The position numbers and the translations under genes were made by a program. Under the pieces are notes generated by a model. That model was not told where the DNA came from and did not search any database. It was given only the letters and a program-made list of their open reading frames with translations. A stretch of 6,450 bases of DNA from Gammaproteobacteria bacterium. Lineage in GTDB: Bacteria; Pseudomonadota; Gammaproteobacteria; GCA-001735895. Of this stretch, positions 1 through 3,864 are shown one piece after another (position 1 is the first letter of the stretch; each line of letters starts with the position of its first letter). The stretch lies in the NCBI GenBank assembly GCA_027293245.1, contig JAPUFZ010000029.1, forward strand, positions 1-6,450. The letters run 5' to 3'.

Positions 1-299
1 GACCAGTTGGTTGTGGTGATGCCTGCGGCAGGAGAGAGGCCGGTAAGGTCAATGCTGGTAGTCAATGCACCGGTGCTGCTGACATCGTATTCGATCAGGT
101 CGCCCTGCCAGCCGCCGTTCTCGAACCAGCCGCGATAGGCCTTGGCGCCGAGGCTAAGATCGGCATTACTCAGTTCGATTGGACCTATATGACCCAGTGG
201 CTGAAAGTCCGGGGTAAAGGATGGCGCCGCATAAACCTGGCTTGGCAGTAGCGACGCGGCTAATAATGTTAGTGTTAACCGAGCAGATTTTAGTTTCAT
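1..299 (-). CDS. pilY1: PilY1-family type IV pilus tip adhesin, second copy (N-terminal fragment; 3' end outside window)
   Basis: This is the start of a second PilY1: 99 complete codons are visible before the window edge. It opens with a signal peptide (MKLKSARLTLTLLAASLLPS, then QVYA before APSF), with likely signal peptidase I cleavage after AYA at about residue 24, as expected for an exported, non-pilin tip protein. The mature part contains AYRGWFENGGWQGDL followed by IEYDV, resembling the tract before the variable N-terminal domain of PilY1 proteins (recognised from memory). The ATG at 299 has an AGGGA ribosome-binding site at 309-313 with 9 bases of spacing. It follows pilX, the canonical neighbour, but after about 380 non-coding bases rather than a few, so it probably has its own promoter. 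The calcium-binding propeller lies outside the window. It is certainly separate from the PilY1 ending at 3865. Family assignment is fairly sure; an intact full-length gene cannot be confirmed. Confidence 0.85.
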   Translation of the reverse strand, partial: MKLKSARLTLTLLAASLLPSQVYAAPSFTPDFQPLGHIGPIELSNADLSLGAKAYRGWFENGGWQGDLIEYDVSSTGALTTSIDLTGLSPAAGITTTNW

Positions 300-308
300 G
301 ACAATTCT

Positions 309-313
309 TCCCT
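309..313 (-). promoter_or_regulatory. Ribosome-binding site of the second pilY1
   Basis: On the minus strand AGGGA, inside the purine run GGAAGGGAAG, precedes the ATG at 299 by 9 bases. It supports this start, as does the signal peptide that begins there. Confidence 0.7.
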
Positions 314-358
314 TCCACATTTTCCATGCACCAGTAGATTTCGGTGACTAATAAGGGT

Positions 359-387
359 TTTATAGTCGAAAAATCAATTTTTGCCCG
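359..387 (-). promoter_or_regulatory. Candidate promoter of the second pilY1
   Basis: Reading the minus strand, a TATAAA -10 box (359-364) is preceded by a 17-bp spacer and a poor -35 hexamer, CGGGCA (382-387, 3 of 6 consensus positions). The weak -35 suggests activator dependence. The bases around the -10 (TCGACTATAAA) closely match those at the fimU promoter (TCGTCTATAAA). In both cases a related repeat element lies 32-33 bp upstream of the -10, which is the main reason to believe it. Transcription would begin near 352. Confidence 0.4.
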
Positions 388-396
388 ATGAGAATG

Positions 397-417
397 GACA
401 AATGGTATACATTAGAA
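397..417 (-). promoter_or_regulatory. Candidate regulator-binding element shared with the fimU promoter
   Basis: This is the most promoter-proximal, degenerate member of the repeat array. On the minus strand it ends in ACCATTTGTC and matches the fimU-upstream element (3326-3346) at 17 of 21 positions. CCATTTGTC is one base from CCGTTTGTC, a form of the AlgR site known from Pseudomonas aeruginosa. The distance to the TATAAA box is 32 bp here and 33 bp at fimU. Binding by an AlgR-type LytTR regulator is inference. Confidence 0.4.
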
Positions 418-489
418 TGGCTAAATGCTTCACATAAGAATGGTTAAATGCTTCACATAAGAATGGTTAAATGCTTCACATAAGAATGG
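398..489. repeat. Array of 23-bp tandem direct repeats upstream of the second pilY1
   Basis: Three consecutive 23-bp units occupy 421-443, 444-466 and 467-489. The last two are identical and the first differs only at its first base. A fourth, degenerate unit at 398-420 matches 17 of 23 positions, and traces continue on both sides (AGAATGG at 391-397, TTCACAT at 498-504). On the minus strand each unit reads CCATTCTTATGTGAAG followed by CATTTAA. The unit is not a multiple of three and is interrupted by stops (ATG-TGA on the minus strand), so it is non-coding. It lies 99-190 bp upstream of the pilY1 start. It may be a transcription-factor binding array. Alternatively it may be the remnant of a transposon end, since IS21-family ends carry similar tandem transposase-binding repeats. 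Confidence 0.9.
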
Positions 490-527
490 GGAATTGATTC
501 ACATTTGGCGGGTATTTGTGATCCGAA

Positions 528-542
528 CCAGGAAACCCCTGG
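528..542 (-). other. Short perfect hairpin in the pilX-pilY1 leader
   Basis: CCAGG and CCTGG form a 5-bp stem around a 5-base loop (GGTTT on the minus strand). No U-tract follows, so it is not a convincing terminator. The stem is short enough to arise by chance. Confidence 0.3.
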
Positions 543-552
543 ACATCATGAT

Positions 553-593
553 AATCGGGTCTCTACCGATTTTGCGGGTGAGTAAAATCTGGT
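553..593 (-). other. Two overlapping, mutually exclusive stem-loops in the leader RNA
   Basis: In the minus-strand transcript the first possible stem pairs 593-584 with 573-565 (ACCAGATTTT with AAAATCGGT, 9 pairs and one bulged base, 10-base loop). The second pairs 571-566 with 558-553 (AATCGG with CCGATT, 6 perfect pairs, 7-base loop). They share 566-571, so only one can form. This resembles a switchable leader, but neither stem is followed by a U-tract and the stability is modest. Confidence 0.3.
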
Positions 594-679
594 CGGATAG
601 GGGCTAGATAAACGGTTGATATTCGATCATGAAAAACAGAATTTCCCTACAGCCAAATTTCCCAGGCCACGAAAACTGA

Positions 680-1222
680 TTAGGGTGCGTTATCGCTAAC
701 ATAAATGCCCTGAATCAGCCGAACCGCATTTTTGCCGGTCGCGCTTCGCGTGGTGATCCGGAAGGTATGGACAGCGCCACCGATAATTCGGCCATCGGTA
801 CTAATCTTAGTCGACTCCCCGGGTATAGCCTTGGCGCCCAGATATTCGGTTACATAAACATCGCCGGCATTTGCGCCAGCTTGCTTAGAGGTTATTCCCT
901 GCCCGGCCCAGTCAATCTGGTGGACATCGACTGCATCGGCATTCACGTAGTAACTATCGCCGACAGCGGCGAAATCATAGGCTGTAGGATCGGCAATGAT
1001 CGCATCCACATCTGTCTCACCGACTCTCAGGGCCTCCTCGGCACGGTTCAAGGCTAAACCTTCCTGCTGCATGCTGCCGGCCATTTTCAGTTCTACTGTA
1101 GCGGTTTTCATCGAGCTGACCCCAATCAGGGTCATTACCAATAGCATCACCATAGTTACCAGTATAGAGACACCCTTCTGCTGGGAGGGGCTGGTGGTTG
1201 ATAAACTATTTTGATAAATCAT
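680..1222 (-). CDS. pilX: Type IV pilus minor pilin PilX (GspK-like)
   Basis: Minor pilin of 180 residues. A 17-residue leader ends in SQQKG, cleaved by prepilin peptidase before VSILVTMVMLLVMTLIG, the membrane-spanning N-terminal helix. The following KTATVELKMAGSMQQEGLA then LNRAEEAL tract matches the amphipathic helix of PilX proteins, whose AEEAL-type motif is a family signature. The mature position 5, Glu in most type IV pilins, is Val here. The related type II secretion pseudopilin GspK also lacks it, consistent with a place at the very tip. The ATG at 1222 has an AGGGA ribosome-binding site 8 bases upstream and lies 16 bp after pilW, so the two are cotranscribed. Its known role is to form, with FimU, PilV and PilW, the priming complex that carries PilY1. 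The downstream gene is indeed a PilY1. Confidence 0.9.
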   Translation of the reverse strand: MIYQNSLSTTSPSQQKGVSILVTMVMLLVMTLIGVSSMKTATVELKMAGSMQQEGLALNRAEEALRVGETDVDAIIADPTAYDFAAVGDSYYVNADAVDVHQIDWAGQGITSKQAGANAGDVYVTEYLGAKAIPGESTKISTDGRIIGGAVHTFRITTRSATGKNAVRLIQGIYVSDNAP

Positions 1223-1230
1223 GGCTTGTT

Positions 1231-1235
1231 TCCCT
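1231..1235 (-). promoter_or_regulatory. Ribosome-binding site of pilX
   Basis: AGGGA on the minus strand, 8 bases before the ATG at 1222, within the 16-bp pilW-pilX gap. It supports the long 17-residue prepilin leader. Confidence 0.65.
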
Positions 1236-1238
1236 GGC

Positions 1239-2183
1239 TTAGTTTCTTAACATGACTACACTGGAATATAACTGACGAGGAAAGCTGTCATTGGTGATGT
1301 AAATCTGATCGCCGAGTGTATAGGTACTGGCGTCTGTAAAACCTGTTTCCGGGCATTCGCTTCGAATCAGCAACCAGAATCGCGCGGTAACCACCTGGCT
1401 CCAGTCAGCGACGGCATCGGCATTGATATACTGCCCACCGACACCGTATTGAACCTGGAGGTGTTCGACGCCGGGAAGCAGTTCTTCGACCAATGGCTGG
1501 CCGTTTATATTGAGTCTTGCTCGAAACAATGATGGCACGGGCAGGCCGCTACAAGTTCGCCCTGAGTTACCCACGTAATAGGAGTGGGCTACCAGGTCAT
1601 GTACACTTTGGGGTTGATCCAGCACCAGGTTGCCCCCCAGAGCCTGATCAGCGCCGGCAAATATCTTGCCCTCGAATAGCGAGCTACGCAGGTACATTTG
1701 ACCCGCTGCCAGGGCGCCTGAAACCCAGGGTGATGCATAACGTACGGTTAAAATATCACCCCGTAAATAGCTAGCGTTGGTGATACAGGCATAACCCGCA
1801 TTAGTGTCATTGAGGCCAACAACCCGTTGCGTAACCATACGACCCCAGCTGGTATCACCAGTCGCGCAGCTTATCGCAGCGGCTGTCTGCCCGGCGCTAC
1901 CGAATATATTCGGAATATCAGAATTGCCGCCCATATAACCGGCGCGTTTCAAATCACCAACCAGCATGCTGGTTGCGATACGCCCATTTTCCTGTATTCG
2001 CGATAAATGATTGACCGAGCTAAATGCTTGCTTCCCGCTTAGCAGAATTTGTACCAGCGCGGCCATCAGGAACAGCCCGAGTGCCATAGCGATTATCAGC
2101 TCTACCATGCTAAAACCACGCTGTCGATGCAAGATTTCGGTTTTAAATTTTCCCAGGTTATTCACTCTAATACACTCACACAT
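1239..2183 (-). CDS. pilW: Type IV pilus minor pilin PilW
   Basis: PilW of 314 residues, the largest minor pilin, as is usual. After a leader ending HRQRG (residues 19-23) comes FSMVELIIAMALGLFLMAAL with Glu at mature position 5, then the PilW-typical RIQENGRIATSML and DLKRAGYMGG tracts. The C-terminus (SFPRQLYSSVVMLRN) carries the characteristic Arg-rich, LRN-terminated strand of this family. It acts in the tip priming complex with PilV, PilX and PilY1. It starts 8 bp after pilV, indicating one transcript. The ribosome-binding site before the ATG at 2183 is weak (GGACAG), so translation may be coupled to pilV. A TTG at codon 18 would give a six-residue leader (MHRQRG) of more ordinary length, and I cannot exclude it. 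The usual Cys after GY.G is Gly here (GYMGGN). Confidence 0.92.
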   Translation of the reverse strand: MCECIRVNNLGKFKTEILHRQRGFSMVELIIAMALGLFLMAALVQILLSGKQAFSSVNHLSRIQENGRIATSMLVGDLKRAGYMGGNSDIPNIFGSAGQTAAAISCATGDTSWGRMVTQRVVGLNDTNAGYACITNASYLRGDILTVRYASPWVSGALAAGQMYLRSSLFEGKIFAGADQALGGNLVLDQPQSVHDLVAHSYYVGNSGRTCSGLPVPSLFRARLNINGQPLVEELLPGVEHLQVQYGVGGQYINADAVADWSQVVTARFWLLIRSECPETGFTDASTYTLGDQIYITNDSFPRQLYSSVVMLRN

Positions 2184-2191
2184 CTGTCCGA

Positions 2192-2722
2192 TTAAATGGT
2201 CACGTTAAACTGGTAGCAATCGAGATCTGCCGCAGATTGCACGGGGCAGGCTGTACCCGCGCTGCCACTGCGATCATCGTCCCAACGCACTGTCACCACG
2301 AAGGTGTTGGTGCCGAGATTACGGGTAACCTGTCCCGAGGCTGACGGTAACGCGTCGCCCAGCACCACCCACCAGCTACCCACATCGTAAGTGGCTAATT
2401 GCGTCAGCGTACAGGGGTTGGCAGCACAATCTATAAATGTGCCGGGAGCTGCCGAATGTACATAATTATCGGCCAGCGCTGCGGTAGGATTGGCACGCAT
2501 GCGCTCGCTGAAATCTACCGCAACTATTCCTGCTATGCCGGCGGTATACGAGCTGTTGAGGTTTTTCAGCGTAGTGACCTGCATCGCCGCAACACCTAAA
2601 ACTCCGACTGCCAGGATTAATACGGTTACCAGCACTTCGATCATCGTGTCACCGCGATAATTTCTCGGAACCTTGATGTTCCGACGCGAGCCGGAATTTA
2701 ATATATTTTTTTCTACAAACAT
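2192..2722 (-). CDS. pilV: Type IV pilus minor pilin PilV
   Basis: PilV of 176 residues. A basic leader of 24 residues ends VPRNYRG, followed by DTMIEVLVTVLILAVGVLGV and AAMQVTTLKNLNS, a close fit to PilV N-terminal helices (MIEVLV..L.L.VGLLG...MQ). Glu is at mature position 5 (residue 29). The SERMRANP tract and the ending WDDDR, then CPVQSAADLDCYQFNV, are also PilV-like. Mature residue 1 is Asp, where most type IV pilins have Phe; PilV is more tolerant here, but it is worth noting. The ATG at 2722 lies inside fimU, a 10-bp overlap, and has only a weak GGGG ribosome-binding site, suggesting translational coupling. I saw no alternative start before the processing site. Its role is in the minor-pilin tip complex with FimU, PilW and PilX. 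Confidence 0.9.
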   Translation of the reverse strand: MFVEKNILNSGSRRNIKVPRNYRGDTMIEVLVTVLILAVGVLGVAAMQVTTLKNLNSSYTAGIAGIVAVDFSERMRANPTAALADNYVHSAAPGTFIDCAANPCTLTQLATYDVGSWWVVLGDALPSASGQVTRNLGTNTFVVTVRWDDDRSGSAGTACPVQSAADLDCYQFNVTI

Positions 2723-3255
2723 GCGGTTAGCCCCGTATCTGATGCTTTCATGACACTGCCACGACCGGTGATGGTAACCAGGATACCTTTCGCATAGTCA
2801 GCGAAACCGCGGGCGTCGCACATGATAAATATCTGTGTTCCGGTGATACTGGTAGTGCCGGATGGATTAAAGGTAATCGAATTGGTCACACCGGCATCAT
2901 TAAAAGTGATTTGAGAATCCAGGGGTTCGTGATCCAATACCACCGCATCACCGGCATCAACGGCAGCGTTGCCATTAATGTCTGAAAATACTATCCAGCC
3001 CTGCTGCCAGTCGCCGGCGGTTACGCAACCGGTCCCGGCGATATTTTTCTTGCAAATCGTAGCGGGAGACGTTCTCGCCGCTGATTCGGCCTTCGCCAGC
3101 TGGAGCGAGCCGACAAAATCACTGGCACTGGAAGAAATCCTGTTATTTGAAATAAGAGTAACAAAACTGGGGACTGCAAACGCCATCGTTAGTCCAAGAA
3201 TGCCCAGTGCCACCATCAGTTCTACCAGCGTGAACCCTTTACCACAATTTCCCAT
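2713..3255 (-). CDS. fimU: Type IV pilus minor pilin FimU (GspH/FimT family)
   Basis: First gene of the minor-pilin block, 180 residues from the chosen start. Leader MGNCGKG is followed by FTLVELMVALGILGLTMAFA and VPSF, with Glu5 present. Downstream, NNRISSSASDFVGSLQLAKA then ESAARTSP is the GspH/FimT-family helix region, and WIVFSDINGNAAVDAGDAV (residues 87-105) is the family's Asp/Asn/Gly loop, which resembles a calcium-binding turn. Cysteines at 68, 77, 146 and 179 could form two disulfides. I chose the ATG at 3255 because AGGG stands 8 bases upstream at 3265-3268 and the leader is then seven residues. An in-frame ATG at 3339 would give 28 extra residues with no ribosome-binding site and would span the candidate promoter. 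By operon position it is FimU rather than FimT. FimU is thought to link the tip complex to the pilus shaft. Confidence 0.9.
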   Translation of the reverse strand: MGNCGKGFTLVELMVALGILGLTMAFAVPSFVTLISNNRISSSASDFVGSLQLAKAESAARTSPATICKKNIAGTGCVTAGDWQQGWIVFSDINGNAAVDAGDAVVLDHEPLDSQITFNDAGVTNSITFNPSGTTSITGTQIFIMCDARGFADYAKGILVTITGRGSVMKASDTGLTACL

Positions 3256-3263
3256 GTTCCAGA

Positions 3264-3268
3264 ACCCT
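3264..3268 (-). promoter_or_regulatory. Ribosome-binding site deciding the fimU start
   Basis: AGGGT (core AGGG, 3265-3268) on the minus strand, 8 bases upstream of the ATG at 3255. The in-frame ATG at 3339 has no comparable site. Confidence 0.55.
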
Positions 3269-3286
3269 GGTTGATTAAGTATAAGG

Positions 3287-3315
3287 TTTATAGACGAACG
3301 ATTAGAACCCGTCCA
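3287..3315 (-). promoter_or_regulatory. Candidate promoter of the fimU-pilV-pilW-pilX operon
   Basis: On the minus strand TGGACG (3310-3315, 4 of 6 consensus), a 17-bp spacer and TATAAA (3287-3292, 5 of 6) precede fimU, giving a leader of about 25 bases. Directly upstream of the -10, TCGTTCGTC (3293-3301) matches the AlgR site CCGTTCGTC at 8 of 9 positions, although its place in the spacer would suit repression better than activation. The -10 surroundings match those of the second pilY1 promoter. Confidence 0.45.
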
Positions 3316-3325
3316 TGCATATATA

Positions 3326-3355
3326 GATAAATGGTTCATATTAGAAGATAAATGG
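3326..3355 (-). promoter_or_regulatory. Paired 9-bp direct repeats upstream of fimU (LytTR/AlgR-like operator)
   Basis: CCATTTATC occurs twice in the same orientation on the minus strand (3347-3355 and 3326-3334), separated by exactly 12 bases, a 21-bp period. Two 9-bp direct repeats with a 12- to 13-bp spacer is the known site layout for LytTR-domain response regulators (AgrA, AlgR). The pair ends 10 bp upstream of the candidate -35, suitable for activation. AlgR activates the fimU operon in Pseudomonas aeruginosa. That the regulator here is an AlgR homologue is inference. Confidence 0.5.
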
Positions 3356-3395
3356 ATTCCGAGTTACCCGAGCGGCGAATATCGGCAGTCAAGGT

Positions 3396-3806
3396 TTACC
3401 AGCAGTTCGCAGTAGTACCCGATGTGACGCCGGTACTAGTGAGGGTTATCGTGGCGCAATCGGTATCGGTGGCCTGCCCGCCGGTAGCGGTTGCGGTCAA
3501 CAGGTAACAGGTAGCAATCGAACCACCGCCACAGGCCGCAACGGTTAGATTGTAGTAGCCATTGTTACTCGTGGTAGTGCCCATGTTAAGCCCCGCGGCA
3601 GTGTTTATATCGGTGGTATAGGTATTGTTTTGCGCCAGAAAGCGTTCCTCCCGCGCACTGATACTCATCAAGATACCCTGGGCATCCGCACGGTGCCCCC
3701 GTAGCACGGAACTTTGATAGGACGGCAGCGCAAAAGCAAACAGGATTCCGATAATGACTATCACTATCATTAATTCTATCAGGGTAAATCCACGTGTATG
3801 GGTCAT
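3396..3806 (-). CDS. pilE: Type IV pilus minor pilin PilE
   Basis: Small pilin of 136 residues. Six-residue leader MTHTRG, cleavage before FTLIELMIVIVIIGILFAFA and LPSY, with Glu5 present: a textbook class IVa prepilin N-terminus. The QSSVLRGHRADAQ tract, the SAREERFLAQNNTYT helix end and the final disulfide-type loop (Cys117 to Cys135, ending in CW) are typical of PilE minor pilins placed after pilY1. Two further cysteines (92 and 100) could pair. PilE in Pseudomonas-type systems joins the pilus and helps incorporate the tip complex into the shaft. The start at 3806 has a strong AGGAG site 9 bases upstream. It follows the first pilY1 after 58 bp containing a stable hairpin. Being the last canonical gene of such an operon, it marks the end of the first cluster. 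A major-pilin role is less likely given its position. Confidence 0.88.
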   Translation of the reverse strand: MTHTRGFTLIELMIVIVIIGILFAFALPSYQSSVLRGHRADAQGILMSISAREERFLAQNNTYTTDINTAAGLNMGTTTSNNGYYNLTVAACGGGSIATCYLLTATATGGQATDTDCATITLTSTGVTSGTTANCW

Positions 3807-3815
3807 TAAATATTT

Positions 3816-3820
3816 CTCCT
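3816..3820 (-). promoter_or_regulatory. Strong ribosome-binding site of pilE
   Basis: AGGAG on the minus strand, 9 bases before the ATG at 3806. It is the best Shine-Dalgarno match in the window and lies only 4 bases after the 3825-3845 hairpin, which fits higher translation of pilE than of the minor-pilin genes. Confidence 0.75.
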
Positions 3821-3824
3821 CATG

Positions 3825-3845
3825 GCCCCGGCATCGAGCCGGGGC
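3825..3845 (-). other. Perfect GC-rich hairpin between the first pilY1 and pilE
   Basis: GCCCCGGC and GCCGGGGC form a perfect 8-bp, all-GC stem around a 5-base loop (TCGAT on the minus strand), 19 bp after the pilY1 stop and just before the pilE ribosome-binding site. No U-tract follows on either strand, so it is not a standard intrinsic terminator. A role in protecting the pilY1 3' end, marking a processing point, or setting a different dosage of the pilE message is inference. Confidence 0.7.
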
Positions 3846-3864
3846 AAATAAAGTCAGCGCCAGA

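Larger units (their letters stand above)
300..679 (-). other. 380-bp non-coding leader between pilX and the second pilY1
   Basis: No credible reading frame is present; the longest minus-strand ATG frames I traced are 8-16 codons with no ribosome-binding site. In transcription order it contains an AT-rich stretch after the pilX stop (about 600-679), two overlapping candidate hairpins (553-593), a short hairpin (528-542), the 23-bp repeats (398-489), a candidate promoter (359-387) and the pilY1 ribosome-binding site. I found no U-tract terminator after pilX, so read-through from pilX into pilY1 remains possible. I searched for the GGGACGCAAAGCC-type core of c-di-GMP-I riboswitches and did not find it. 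Confidence 0.7.

Noticed and set aside
398..489. CRISPR array
   Set aside because: The repeats are directly adjacent with no unique spacers, and no cas gene is present.
398..504. CRP/Vfr sites from the repeated TGTGA
   Set aside because: TGTGA recurs as direct repeats, but the inverted TCACA half-site at the required 6-bp spacing is missing in the units.
528..593. Rho-independent terminator after pilX
   Set aside because: The stems are short or bulged and none is followed by a U-tract on the minus strand.
300..679. c-di-GMP riboswitch ahead of pilY1
   Set aside because: Such riboswitches do precede pilus genes in some bacteria, but the conserved core (GGGACGCAAAGCC type) was not found on the minus strand.
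767..1057. Plus-strand frame opposite pilX, and similar plus-strand frames across the window
   Set aside because: They are antisense to well-supported pilin and PilY1 genes, show no family features, and lack convincing ribosome-binding sites.
3256..3339. In-frame N-terminal extension of FimU from an ATG at 3339
   Set aside because: It has no ribosome-binding site, it would put 35 residues before the prepilin cleavage site, and it covers a candidate promoter. The ATG at 3255 has AGGG 8 bases upstream and gives a normal 7-residue leader.
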